DNA of 45,000 bases from Chrysomallon squamiferum. Lineage: Eukaryota; Mollusca; Gastropoda; Neomphalida; Peltospiridae. The notes under the pieces are model-generated. The model did not search any database, was not told the origin of the DNA, and saw only the letters and a list, made by a program, of their open reading frames with translations. The position numbers and the translations under genes were made by a program. Below are positions 14,411 through 44,290 of the stretch, piece by piece. Position 1 is the first letter of the stretch, and each line of letters begins with the position of its first letter. The stretch spans positions 26,022,544 to 26,067,543 of the forward strand of contig CM022677.1 in assembly GCA_012295275.1 (NCBI GenBank). The letters run 5' to 3'.

Positions 14411-15640
14411 GTAAGTAGACATTAACTTTGGTTTTTTATCTTATTGTCTTTAAAATTTTATCAAAAGTTATGGTTGCATTCAATTGTTATGATTGCCTCG
14501 TGAAATATGGTATTTTGGTCATTTCGTGTTCGATCGCCATCGTGACACTTTTACAGAATTTTCAACATGCTACAATAACTAAAACCGGTTACGTGACACG
14601 AATGAAAAGTAGCTGGACATAATAATTAGTTTTTTATCTTATTGTCTTTAAAATTTTATCAAAATGCTTGGACGCATTCAACTGTTATGATCGCCTCGTC
14701 AAAAATGGTCTGTTGGTCATTTTGGTGTTCGGTCGCCATCTTGAAACTTTTACGAATTTTCAACATGCTACAATAACCGGTTCATGGACACGAAACGAAA
14801 AGTAGCTGGACATAATAATTAGTTTTTATCTTACTGTCTTTAAAATTTTATCAAAAGTTATGGTTGCATTCAATTGTTATGATCGCCTCGTGAAATATGG
14901 TCTGTGTAATTTCGGTTTTCGATCGCCATCTTGAAACTTTTACGGAATTTTCAACATGCTACAATAACTAAAACCGGTTATGTGACACGAATGAAAAGTA
15001 GCTGGACATAATAATTAGTTTTTATATTATTGTCTTTAAAATTTTATCAAAATGCTTGGACGATTCAACTGTTATGATCGCCTCGTCAAAAATGGTCTGT
15101 TGGTCATTTTGGTGTTCGGTCGCCATCTTGAAACTTTTACGGAATTTTCAACATGCTACAATAACCGGTTACTGGACACGAACGAAAAGTAGCTGGACAT
15201 AATAATTAGTTTTTTATCTTACTGTCTTTAAAATTTTATCAAAAGTTATGGGTGCATTCAATTGTTATGATCGCCTCGTGAAATATGGTCTGTGTAATTT
15301 CGAAACTTTTACGGAATTTTCAACATGCTACAATAACTAAAACCGGTTATGTGACACGAATGAAAAGAAGCTGGACATAATAATTAGTTTTATTATCTTT
15401 GAAATTTTATGAAGCAGCTTCGAGGCTCTTAATTGTAATTTTTACCTCGTGAAATATGGTTTGTTGGCTGGTTATATCGCCAGTTTGAGTTTCTGTTTTT
15501 TTCTTCAAAATTACGAATGTTCAACATGCTACAGTCACTAAAACCGGTTACATGAGACGAATGAAAAGTAGTTTTTTTATCTAATTGTCTTTGAAATTTT
15601 GTCAAGCAGCTGCAAGCATGCTAACTAGTAACTCTAATCT
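14350..15640. repeat. Satellite-like tandem array, ~172-198-bp units in alternating A/B order
   Basis: The anchor 'attgtctttaaaattttatc' or its variants recurs near 14441, 14639, 14831, 15027, 15219, 15391 and 15582. Copies 1, 3 and 5 share the text aaaagttatggttgcattca or a one-base variant of it, and copies 2 and 4 share aaaatgcttggacg and caaaaatggtctgttgg. This gives a dimeric higher-order repeat of about 390 bp. The last two copies are degenerate. No ORF spans a unit. Confidence 0.85.
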
Positions 15641-16144
15641 TTATCTCGTGGAGCATGGTTATTTCGACGTTAGATTGCTGAAGTGAAAGTGTCATGGCAG
15701 ACCAAACTTCCTGTATAAGGACTTACGTTTGAGAATGGATTATGCTGACTTAATACTTATTCTTCTTAAATTATCTTACATAAGAATGATGGACAAATAT
15801 GTTCCTAACAACATATCGGTATTTTCATCCATAACTGTCTCAAATCTCAAGATGTTTTAGGATTTTAAAATCATAAAATTGACCAAACAATTATAATTTC
15901 TAAACACCAAATCAAATAAGCACTTGCTATTGTATTCTGTGTGGATTTAGTTTGTATTGGTCATTCAAATTTTGCATTTCTTTTCATATAATGGTGTTTT
16001 TTTTTTTCAGTGTTTGGTTTGACCCACAGTTGATGTTTCATTTTGGTAATATTGTCTTTCATAATTTCAACTTTTTAAAACTTCAGTTGTCTTCTCAGCT
16101 CTTTTCTTGTTTTTTTTCAGTGAATAACCAAAAGATGCCTTTGA

Positions 16145-16627
16145 TGCCTAATTAGATGTAACCAACCGAGCTTAGGTAGACAGCATCTGCAAGAAAAGTA
16201 TTCCACAGTTCCTGCAACAGATGAGTTTTTGAAAGGACGCATGCTTTATATTTACACTAGCTGTGGTAACAGTCGAGCAACAACAGTTGGTCATTCAATA
16301 ATGAAAGCTGTAATCTTGAGGATGTACCCCGAAAACAAGATGAGCCCCAACCTGGTCCGAAGTTGCAACCCACAATACGTTACTGCTTCCCCAGAACCAC
16401 ACAATCTGTTGGATAGCAGTTCACTCTGTGGAGAAGATTCAGAGGAACCTTCTATTCCAATATTGACAAAACCACCCATGAAAACCAGACAAACAAAAAA
16501 ATGCCTTTCATGCAAGTTATTAAATAACTCCTTAACAAATATGAGACTAAAACAGCTACAGCTTCAAAGGTCTACACACACTGCAATCCGAGATGTGAGA
16601 GCACAGCAAAAGAAAAATAATATTTAA
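16145..16627 (+). other. Orphan open reading frame, possible 3' exon
   Basis: The frame is open from the TGA at 16142 to TAA at 16625. The first in-frame ATG is at 16241. The sequence has normal amino-acid diversity, with a proline-rich middle (ILTKPPMKTRQTKKCLSCK) and a basic, glutamine-rich C-terminus. A strong acceptor (tttttttcag) at 16120 precedes it, but splicing there enters either the TGA or a frame that stops at 16155. An AATAAA lies at about 16697. No family is recognised. It may be a decayed gene, part of a mobile element, or the 3' UTR of a short-coding transcript. Confidence 0.3.
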
Positions 16628-16754
16628 TTTCGAATTCTAGTAGATTTTATGTACAGTTAGAAAGGTCGATTTGTCGAATATTTCAAATATCATTTTTAAT
16701 AAAAATATTGTGTATACATGTGTGCTTATGCTTTTAATTTTAAAATGTGCTAGA

Positions 16755-17880
16755 AAGATCTGGCGCTGTTGAAAATGATTATATTTCTATAATCTATGTT
16801 GATTATATTTTTAATAGCTTGTAGGATGCATGTTTTATTGGATGTTGTGACTTTTACTAAATATAATATGTATTCGTTCTGAAATAAACGAATTAATATT
16901 GTTTTGCCGATTACTAGCATTTGATCTTAACTATAATCCTCTGCAATACATAAACTCGTATAATCCTTGGAGTCGACTCCAGAAAGGTGTTGCCGGTCTT
17001 TATTAGGTGCAATACAATGTGTATGTAATCATGACAATTAAAGACACAGGTATTGTAACTGTCATTTGAAGCAGACAAAATAATTTTCTTGGCTTTGTGT
17101 TCGTACTTCCTGTGCTTTGACAGCAAACAAAAGATACCTATCAATGTATCATGTGACCATCGCTGATGTTTTCTCTGATGGAGCAAATCAGCACTTGATG
17201 CAAAAATAGCCTAAGTTTGATCAATTTATGGTTTTATGATTAAAAAAATAGTGATAACATTCTATCACTACCTCTGATACATAAATTCATGTTGTTTATA
17301 TTTTAATAACCTGTTGGCTGTATCATTGTATGTTTTTCTTCAATGTTCCTATTTTTAGCTTATTCATTGTAGCACGTAAGTGCGTTATGCGAGATCGCCG
17401 TGCATTGTTTCCTACCTAGTCAAGTCACCGAAGACTTTATGTGCAACTACAAATAACTGGTGCTATTTTAAATGATTATATTTCTATAATCTGTGTTGAT
17501 TATATTTTTAATAACTTTTATAATGCATGTTTTATTATATGTTATGACTTTTACTGAATATAATTATAATATGAATACGTTCTGAAATAAACAAATTAAT
17601 GTTTATCTATAATCCTCTGCAATACATAAACTCGTATAATAAATTGGAGTCTACTCCAGAAAGGTATTGCCGGTCTTAATTATGAGTAATACATTGTGTA
17701 TGTAATCATGACACTAAAGACAGGTATGATAAGTGTCATTTGAAGCAGACAATAGAATTTTCATGGCTTTGTGTTTGTACTTCCTGTGATTTGACAGCAA
17801 ACAAAAGGTACCTATCAATGTATCATGTGACCATTGTTAATGTTTTCTCTGATGGAGCAAATCAAAAAGTTTTAAAACTG
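16755..17880. repeat. Direct duplication of a ~420-bp segment
   Basis: The segments 16763-17190 and 17459-17868 align along their length with small indels. Shared blocks include atgattatatttctataatc, ctctgcaatacataaactcg, tttgacagcaaacaaaag and tgttttctctgatggagcaa. The ~270 bp between them is not duplicated. Neither copy has a long ORF. They may be copies of an interspersed element. Confidence 0.8.
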
Positions 17881-18400
17881 AACACTTTATGATTTATCAG
17901 TTTATGGTTTTACGATTAAAAAGAAAAAGTTGTACGTTTCGTATTTAATATTCTATGAATACCTCTGGTAGTTAGATTCACAGAATACATTCATTGTACT
18001 GTTTTGTAGTACAGTTTGTTATGTTTATGATTTTTAATTCGCCATTTATCGCAAGAATTTTCTGATCGTATTCATATTATAATGTATATACTTTAGAAAT
18101 CCGAACACTGGAGAAAACTATGCACCCCAAAAGTTACTAAAAATGTAAACATAGCTTCTATCATTTTAAATAGCAGAGGTTCTTTTATATGTTTGTTACT
18201 CTTTTTTTCTTTCTTTCTTAATTTTTTTTTTTTTTTTTTTTAAATTTTTTTTATCCAAGCAATATACATTTGTGGACATAACTTTTGTTATAAATTTACA
18301 CGCCATTGGTATTAAAAGCGACGACATGTACGATGTTAGAAATATCGAACTTTGACCTTCCTGGGTGCTAAAAATAGCCTTGCTAAAAATAGTCGGTGTT
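17880..18400. other. AT-rich intergenic DNA
   Basis: A T-rich run lies at about 18205-18250. No exon or repeat structure beyond that. Confidence 0.5.
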
Positions 18401-18405
18401 GAGCA

Positions 18406-18453
18406 AAGGCGACACCGCCTTCAGATGAGCGCTTCGTAGAGCGACACCGCTTT
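18406..18453 (+). other. Two similar short hairpins with an ACAC loop
   Basis: AAGGCG-ACAC-CGCCTT (18406-18421) and AGAGCG-ACAC-CGCTTT (18438-18453) share loop, stem length and register. The second stem differs by a paired G-C to A-T change and one G-U wobble, as expected if pairing matters. This could be part of a structured RNA or an element end. Confidence 0.3.
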
Positions 18454-18479
18454 AGCTTTAGGGATGTTCACAAAGTTCG

Positions 18480-19600
18480 CTTACCCCCACCACGTTTAAC
18501 ACTCTCATACAAACTACTGATTTAACACATAACAAAAACAACATCACCATTTAAAAGAGCGCATATTAATCTGTATTTGAGTGTAATTGTTTTTCATGTT
18601 AAATTTTACAGAAGGGATTTGGGAGGGGCGGGAAATGGACAAAATCGGCACTTTTACCACTTACGTTTGTTAGGCTGCTGGTATCTTAATTAATAACTTC
18701 TTTTTAATTTTTACAAATATAATCGATAGCAGAGATTGGCATTGGTCTTCTCTGAAAATTTCATCAAGAAAGCTTGATTATTAACAAAGATAGATGGGAA
18801 AATGTTAAAATATTACTATTTTTGGTCACAGACCTCTAATGACTTATATAGCGTTTAATCGGACGAAAAAAATTGCTTTTCCGGGGGTTTAAAATTGCTG
18901 CTACTTCCTGAATTTTTTACATATTCACTTGATCTTGGTATCATTTTAAAGTGGTTTACAAGCTCTACCCAACTGTCTTATTTATTTTCAGATTAGTGGG
19001 GTTTGAAAAATTTATCCACATACCTACAGTACTGTGGTTATCTGGAATTTAAGCTTGCTGTTAGATTTACTTCCTGACAAAAACCGATCAATGCTTAGAG
19101 AAAAATCATCTTTTTAATAGTTTTATTAACCGAAAAATGTAAGACAAGAAATGAAAAAAAAAAAAAATAAAAATTGCAAAGAGAAAAATCCTGTCTATAT
19201 ATGTAAAGATCTGCCGACATATTAATCACCTTTACCAAGAAAGGAAGTGAATTCGGTAAACACAAAGGGAGACAACCGCCATGCAGCTGCTATGCTTCGA
19301 ATAAATGAAAGCTTTAGTTTTATTGCATTAAATGCATATTATATGAATTCATGTGCACTACGAAATGAAAAAAATATGTGTCTGATTTCTGACAATAAAT
19401 ATAAAATAATTTTGAACTTACCGTTCAATATCTTTACTGCAGGCTTCTATGGCACACCCTCATTTTCCATCAAAATGGCGGAAACTGACGTCAAGACAGG
19501 AAATGACTGAAATCTGTTAAAGGTATACTTTAACACTGGACGTAACAAGCCAACAAATTTATGTATTTTAATTAAATTAAATTTAATATTATGTCTATCA
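18480..19600. other. Low-microsatellite segment, probable interspersed-repeat DNA
   Basis: About 1.1 kb of complex sequence with few simple repeats, unlike its surroundings. An 87-codon ORF (19247-19510) ends near an AAAATGGCGG start-like context but has no recognised domain. No terminal inverted repeats were found. Its identity as an element copy is only a suspicion from texture. Confidence 0.25.
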
Positions 19601-20830
19601 CTGTATTTTACTTGCCTGAACGATCAGACTAAAACATATAACTTCATATAACTTGTGTAGAGAATTTCGAAAAGGTAACATCTGGGATTAAAGCTATATA
19701 ATATAGTATATTTAATATTATTCTCTATTAATATTATTCATGTTTCTGAAATTGGTCGGTAACAATAATAATAATAATAATAATAAAAAGAAAATATCTG
19801 GCAGGTACGGTTAGTACGTCAAATACTAGTAATAAGATTAATTCATGATTTCGCGAAATGCGTTTTAAAAATGAATATAGTAACTAAAGTAAGACTATAA
19901 TCTTGGACTAAATTTATACATTTTTTAACCCTATTGATACACAAACATTCAGCGGATATCAGCGAGTGAACACTTGAAATCGACGTCATGCATTTTAAAA
20001 ATTTATTCTCTGCACCTTTTGGATATATATATATGGTATTCCAGTTAGGATGGTCTGTTGCCATGGTTACAGGGCAACCTGATGAGTGATGGGAGAATAG
20101 ATCAGTACTTGTCAGCTCAAACACTACAAGTTACCCAGTGTTTCATGATTAGTGCTTAGCTCTTTCTTAGGAAACCTTTAACTCCTAAAGAAAAAAATGT
20201 TGTCCAGTGTCTGCTGATACGGTCAGGTCATTCAGCCTTCACCTTGATTGTTTCTGGGGCCAAGTTGCCACTTTCACAAAATAAAATGACTATGTCATTC
20301 ATTACAAAAGGGATTTCTTAGATGTCAGCTAATGAGTCTTTAAATTTTTTTTTTTTTTAAAGTGTAAAACAAAAAGATTATTCCATAGCATTTGAATAAA
20401 CTTTGAGTAAATATAAACAAGCATGGAAAGAATTAATGTAGAATATTTTTAGACTGTTTCTGTGGATAATAAAAGGTACATTTTCAGGCATAACCATCTG
20501 TTACCTCCAACAATCTAATTTATATGTTGCATTTTGCATCAGATAGAATTTATTTATTACATCAAACTGCAGATATAATTTATTAGTAATACACCAACAT
20601 CAGATATAATTTACCAGATTTAAAAAAAATTAAAAAATTCTGCTATTTTAACCCCTTATTAAAGTTAATAACTGAAATCTAAAATTTACTAATATTACCC
20701 ATATCAGGTGTGAATCTCAAATCAGAATTTTTTTTTTTTTTGTTATTTTAGGAAAAGAAGATGTAAAATTTTGTTAACTTTCTACATGAAAGAAAAAACA
20801 TAAACTCATGACAATAAGAAACACAGCTTA
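19600..20830. other. AT-rich intergenic DNA with an X-box-like site
   Basis: GTTGCCATGGTTAC at 20057-20070 is one base from the RFX X-box consensus GTNRCCNNRGYAAC. A short (AAT)n lies at 19763-19787. A 93-codon minus-strand ORF (19843-20124) has no splice support. Confidence 0.4.
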
Positions 20831-21126
20831 TTTTATTGTATAAATTATAATTACAACAGTGAGATGTAAATACACAAAAATCTAAACACCAATGTCATTA
20901 CTAAATAAAAGATAAGCTTTATATTAAATAACACAGTTCAAATAACATCAAACTATAAATAATTAAAAATAATACAAACTCTATATTAAATAGCACAAAT
21001 CTTTCAACATAAGAACATAAAATAAGTACTGTAAATAACATAAAATAAAAAATAAACATCTAAAACTTCAAATATTAAATTAATGATAATAGATTATAAC
21101 AAAATCAAAAATAATTCAGAAAGTAA

Positions 21127-21630
21127 CATCAAACACTAAATATGATTATCTTACAGATATATATATATATATATATATATCAAAAAAAAAAAAAAAACCA
21201 TTAACAAATAAAACAATCAAAATCTCAGACATTGAGATTAAAATGTTGTATTAAGTACTGTAACATGAAGCACAGAAAAATTAAAAAATTAAAAAGCCCC
21301 AAAATCTCACTTGTATAGATTAATACAGTGTGTCAAATATCTGTGTGCAAGCAGAACAAATATACCCACTTTTTATATAAAATAAATACAGATTAAATAC
21401 AACTTTTATATTTTAATTGTAAATAATTCAGTTTTGGTTTATCATAAACAAGTTACAAGTTGCTATAAACAAATATACCCTTGTGAAGAGATTAAAAGAA
21501 TTAGTCTGATGTTAAAATAATATCATTTTTTCTTCTTCTTGTTCTCTCTCTCTCTCTCTTTTACCCTATTTCAGTTTAACAGGTTATTTAAGTATGCAAA
21601 AGCAAATTAGCATTTATCACAGTGAGCATA

Positions 21631-21665
<35 letters not shown>

Positions 21666-21800
21666 CATACAGATTTATATATTAAAATTCTGAGACAAAA
21701 TTATCATCATAACTCATGTCTATGCTAAAATAAAAACAATAGTACTTTCTCAATAGATATCACAGCGCAGCTTAAGTATGCAAAAGTAAATTAGCATTTA

Positions 21801-21853
<53 letters not shown>

Positions 21854-22030
21854 CATACAGATTTATAAAATTAAAATTCTGAGACAAAATTATCATCATA
21901 ACTCATGTCTATGCTAAAATAAAAACAATAGTACTTTCTCAATAGATATCACAGGTGCAGCAATTAACAGACAAAATATAAATACAAAATTATATATATA
22001 CATATATATATATATATATCTAATATTAGG
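21127..22030. repeat. ~185-bp tandem duplication with (AC)n, plus (TA)n tracts
   Basis: The segment beginning agtatgcaaaagcaaattagc at 21592 is repeated from 21774. Both copies include an AC microsatellite of different length, then the block aggcatacagatttata and a common tail to about 21772 and 21957. (TA)n runs flank it at 21157-21180 and 21990-22020. This lies downstream of the ankyrin gene's stop codons. Confidence 0.8.
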
Positions 22031-22285
22031 TAGACAAAATTCAAAATTTCATTATCAAAAAAAGACAACAGTGTTGAAAATAATAAGAAAAATATCCAGA
22101 CTTTCATTTCCAGCAAAAGACAAAATGTTTCATAATAAAAATGAACGTGTTAAATGTATCAAAACATACGCTGTTTGTTAAACTTTTTCTTTTTCTGTTT
22201 TTCTGATTTTCTGTCCAAATACTCCGCGAGCTCTGTCAAGTTCAGGATCCGCGCTCTGTCTGACGCCATCAACGCCAACGTCTTC

Positions 22286-37218
<14,933 letters not shown>

Positions 37219-37248
<30 letters not shown>

Positions 37249-37288
37249 GTTGTTTCTTTATGTCAGCGGATTTTCATTTATCCATGAT
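37219..37288 (-). CDS. Ankyrin gene coding exon 1 (start codon exon)
   Basis: The exon runs from acceptor ATTTCAG (37290-37289) to donor GTAAGA (37218). The first 40 bases are 5' UTR and include a minimal upstream ORF (ATG GAT AAA TGA). The main ATG is at 37248, giving MAGHMYDLAK, phase 0. This start is chosen because it is in frame with all downstream exons. Confidence 0.75.
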
Positions 37289-37674
37289 CTGAAATAAATT
37301 AATAAATAAATGAAATAAAAAATTAAAAGTTTAGAGACAGAAAATTCTGTAATTTATTAATATAATCATGGTATAAAATTCTGAGTATATATGTACTAAA
37401 CTGACTGATTATTCCTGATCTCTCAAAGAGTCAATGAACATCTAAAGTTCCACTGGTTTATTTCCCAATCTAAACAGTGTCCCTACAAAAGTGTAAATAA
37501 AGGTTTTGATGTTTGTGAAAACACTGACCTTAGATTCTCAATAATTTTTATCAGTTAAAATCTTAAATTTGAAAAAAAAGAACACCTAAAAAAAACCCAA
37601 CAAACAACAGTATTTCTAACAAAACAGAAAATATTTATTAAAATAATTCATAACTGGAATATTTTTCAACTCAC

Positions 37675-37794
37675 ACCATCAGACCTGATTCACTCTTCCT
37701 GTCCTTCTCCTTCTTTTTAGACTTTGTGAGATAACTGTAGCTGCTCACAGCAGGTCAAGTATTGCTGCAGTTTCATTTCCAAATCAACAGCCAT
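37675..37794 (-). other. Candidate 5' UTR exon with a 25-codon upstream ORF
   Basis: Acceptor TTTTTAG at 37795-37796 and donor GTGAGT at 37674-37669 bound a 120-bp exon that begins with ATG. The ORF from that ATG (starts MAVDLEMKLQQYL, stops at 37717) ends inside the exon, so it cannot be the main frame. If transcribed it would be an upstream ORF for the ankyrin gene. Confidence 0.4.
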
Positions 37795-37799
37795 CTAAA

Positions 37800-37893
37800 A
37801 ATTATTAGTTTAAAAATTTGAAAGTAAATAACAGAACTTCTATAAGTCCATAAATGTAATATTAAAATATTCAAAATAAAAAAGATAGTGTTG

Positions 37894-37931
<38 letters not shown>

Positions 37932-38698
37932 CAAAACAATAAAAATGCTATTAAAATATAAATTAGAATTTCTGATCATTCATATTTTGTGTAACGTGTT
38001 GCCTATTTGAAGTATTTCAGTATTTGCATTTAATTATTCGTTAATCTTAGTTGATATACTTGGCAAACACCTTTTGATTTAGTATTGTATTATTATTATT
38101 ATTATTATGACTGTTTTATATATACATATATATAAACTTTGAATCGTACGAACTGTGTTTAGATGTGCCCCAAAAAGAACCTACAAAGCAGTACAAGCTG
38201 AAGCTACCGAAAATACATCGCCATTTTCTACTGTAATACAAGCAGTAGTCCGAAAGATGGCTCGTTTTCACAGTTTACTCTAAGTACGAATGTTTAAAAT
38301 GCATGACAGTTTCAAACTTCCAAGTATGTACTGGTTAGCTAAGGCTATAAATTTTGTATAGCTTCATACTGTTTTAAAATTCTGTTTATTTCCGTATTGT
38401 AAAATACCGTCTGCTTGTATTTCCGCTATCATTTACCAAGCAACCGATCGGAGATCATCGCCTATTTCCGTGAAGACAAAGAAATGAAAAAGGAAGTGTA
38501 GACTTGATTCAAAAAACAGTTTATGTATACATGAAACACATTTTGGTTGAGCCGTCTGCCATCTATTTTCTTATTTAATTGACGAATTTTAGTAATAAAT
38601 GTTCCTGCCTGAAATTGCCGTTCGGTTCTCATTGTAATCTGATTTCTTCTTTGTGTGAGAATAACTAACCGTTCTCGTCTGCGAGAAAAATAGAGATA

Positions 38699-38700
<2 letters not shown>
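37800..38700 (-). promoter_or_regulatory. Upstream region of the ankyrin gene
   Basis: Apart from a (TAA)n at 37887-37930 and short (TTA)n at 38091-38108, this is unique DNA. It becomes richer in CpG at 38380-38480, where the transcription start probably lies. No TATA box is evident. An AGCAAC half-site near 38439 resembles half of an X-box. Confidence 0.25.
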
Positions 38701-38755
<55 letters not shown>

Positions 38756-38882
38756 ATGAAATAAAAATACATTATTATTATTATTATTATTAAGATACAA
38801 AAACGTGTTTTTATCAATAGCACCTCTCATTTCAAAAGTGACACATATCTGGAAAGTATTAGTAGCAGCTGAATTATTAGAC

Positions 38883-38915
<33 letters not shown>

Positions 38916-39428
38916 TAAATAAATAAATAATAGTAATAACATTCCATTTAGGTGGAAACCGTATTTTCTACATTTGTTGTTGTTGTTTTTGTTTTTCTTA
39001 TTTCTAAGTTAACTGCAAATAATTAACATCTGTTGTCTAGATTTAGTTTTAAGTATCAAATGAACAGAATTCAAACTGTTTTAATTTATCCACTGTCGAG
39101 TTCTATCTACCTCCCAACCTCTGTAGATCTGTACGCAAGCTTTAAATGACTCCAGTTGAATTTCATAGTTTTTTTCGTTACAACAACCTATAACGCCAAT
39201 AATCGTCGGATTATTTTAAATATTTTTGTAACATCGTTATAATTTTGCCTTCTGTTATTTTACTGCGCAGTAACTTATGTTGTTATGTTGTTGTTGTGTT
39301 TAGGTTTTTTTTGTTGTTTTTTTTTGTTGTTTTTTTAAAAATTATTATCATTGATATTAGTGTTGTCATTTCATGGTTTGTCTTTTATTTGTGTCATTGT
39401 GTCAATGATGATGATGATGATGATGATG

Positions 39429-39479
<51 letters not shown>

Positions 39480-39652
39480 ATTATGTTATATTGTGATCTT
39501 TTCCCTTTGTTATTATGGTATTCATTGAATTACTGCAGTAGTTATCAACCTCTTTTCTAATTAATATAATCTAGTCAATAAAATATAATAATTAGCTATC
39601 TGTCTATCTGTCTGTCTGTCTGTCTCTCTATCTATCTATCTATCTAATCTAT

Positions 39653-39687
<35 letters not shown>

Positions 39688-39720
39688 ATCTATTTATCTG
39701 TCTATATCTGTGTATATATA
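38700..39720. repeat. Intergenic microsatellite cluster
   Basis: (AT)n at 38708-38752, (TTA)n at 38771-38792, (AAT)n at 38885-38912, (GAT)n passing into (TTA)n at 39404-39477, and CTGT/CTAT tetranucleotides at 39597-39700. The DNA between them is unique and carries no exon. Confidence 0.9.
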
Positions 39721-39920
39721 TATAAACACATAAACTAAAATATCGTAGATCCACCTTCAAATAGAGTTAAACAAGAAGTATGATATTCGGCATAAGGCAT
39801 GTCGCAACATTGTTTAGTTACCAAATTTTCTGTCTTGCACCGCTTTCTTTACTTTTAGTAACTAATGTAATTAAAGGAACCCCTCCTTGTCCTTGTCAGT
39901 GGCTCCTATAATATTGTGTA

Positions 39921-39962
<42 letters not shown>

Positions 39963-40600
39963 ATCAAATCTTTAGCAGATCATATGTTAATGATACATCG
40001 GCTGATCTCCAAGTTGCTGTCGTCGTATAATCTATGTGGTTGTTTTTCTTCTTATTATTATTATACAGCACTTTTCCTGTCTTCCATGTTTATCAACACA
40101 GTTTGCTGTTTTAACAGGGTGATTTATTCAGAATGACGTAGTTAAAGGAAACCACGTCATTTTAATGCGCCTCTACTGATATTGCTGTCGTTGTTGTCGT
40201 ATAATCGTCCTTGTTGTTGATACTGATGTCGGGGTTCTAGTTGTTAATATTATTTGACGGTATCTTGTTAATATCGTTTTTATGATTTTAACTGCTAACG
40301 TTGTTGCTTTCTTCTTGTTATTATTGTTGTTGTTATTATTGTTTTTATTATTATCCGTATTATTATTATTATGATTTGTGATCTTATATACTTTTTAATT
40401 TATTTTATTTGTTTATTTATCTATTTATTATTATTATATTATTATTATTACTATTATTATTATTATTGTCATCATTATTATCTGTATTGTTATTATTATT
40501 ATTGTTGTTGTTGTTGTCGTTGTCGTTGTTATTATTATTGTCGTTGCAGTCGCTTATAGTGGACGCTATTTCGTTATTTATTTATTTATTTATTTTCATG
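39720..40600. other. Intergenic DNA with (GT)n and (TTA/TTG)n tracts
   Basis: GT tract at 39924-39959 and trinucleotide TTA/TTG/GTC tracts from 40305 to 40545. The plus-strand ORFs are repeat translations. Confidence 0.8.
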
Positions 40601-40627
40601 ATCGTGAAAGATAAAAATAAAAATATT

Positions 40628-40689
40628 ATGGCGACTAGGTTATTTACCTGTGGTATGTTGAGATCGCGTTACAGATCAATCGCTGGTAG
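40628..40689 (+). other. Possible orphan first exon (MATRLFTCGMLRSRYRSIAG)
   Basis: ATG plus 20 codons, rich in arginine and free of acidic residues, end at a GTAAAC donor in phase 2. The peptide resembles a mitochondrial targeting presequence. No in-frame second exon was found, so it may be chance. Confidence 0.15.
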
Positions 40690-40884
40690 GTAAACTAAAC
40701 TTTACAGCGGATAAAGTAAAAACAGTTCGAGTCTGACAACAGATGTGTATCATTACTTACAGTTAACCCAGAATCTAGAAAAACAAAGTCAACAATTTTT
40801 AACAGAGGCAATACCGCTTCTACGTGTATCTGCTTATACTTGTAATTCAAGTATTTCTACTGGTGCTATTACTACACTACCTGT

Positions 40885-40898
40885 ACTATTACTTCTAT

Positions 40899-40931
<33 letters not shown>

Positions 40932-41160
40932 CACTACTACTACAACCACTACTATTGCTACTACTACTACAACTACTACTACTACAACCACTACTATTGC
41001 TACTACTAGTAGTACTACTTGCAGTAGTAGTAGTTGAGGTTGTTGTTGTTGCAGTAGTAGTGACAGAAGTTGTAGTGGTAGTAGTACTAACAGTAGTAGT
41101 AGTAGTAGTAGTTGCAGTAATGGTAGTGGTAGCGGTGTAGTAGTGATAGTAGTTGTTAGT
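40885..41160. repeat. (CTA)n ... (TAG)n imperfect palindrome
   Basis: CTA/ACC trinucleotides from 40895 to about 41006 are followed, across a centre near 41010 (actactagtagtac), by the complementary GTA/TAG trinucleotides to about 41150. The arms could form a hairpin of roughly 100 bp or more. It lies about 200 bp upstream of the lectin start codon. Confidence 0.85.
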
Positions 41161-41356
41161 AATGAACTAACAACAGCTAATGATAAATCCACGTTGGTCA
41201 CACTGTTTTTAATTTGCATGCTAGTTTTACTGCTGCGACTTCCAACACGTTTGACCGCGAGGTGGACGCCACATCTCAAACTGTTCAGTTTGATTATAAT
41301 CTGCTGCTGAACTTAGTCTTGGCGTCTGCTGCTTAGATTAAACAGTTTTCGACAGG

Positions 41357-44290
<2,934 letters not shown>

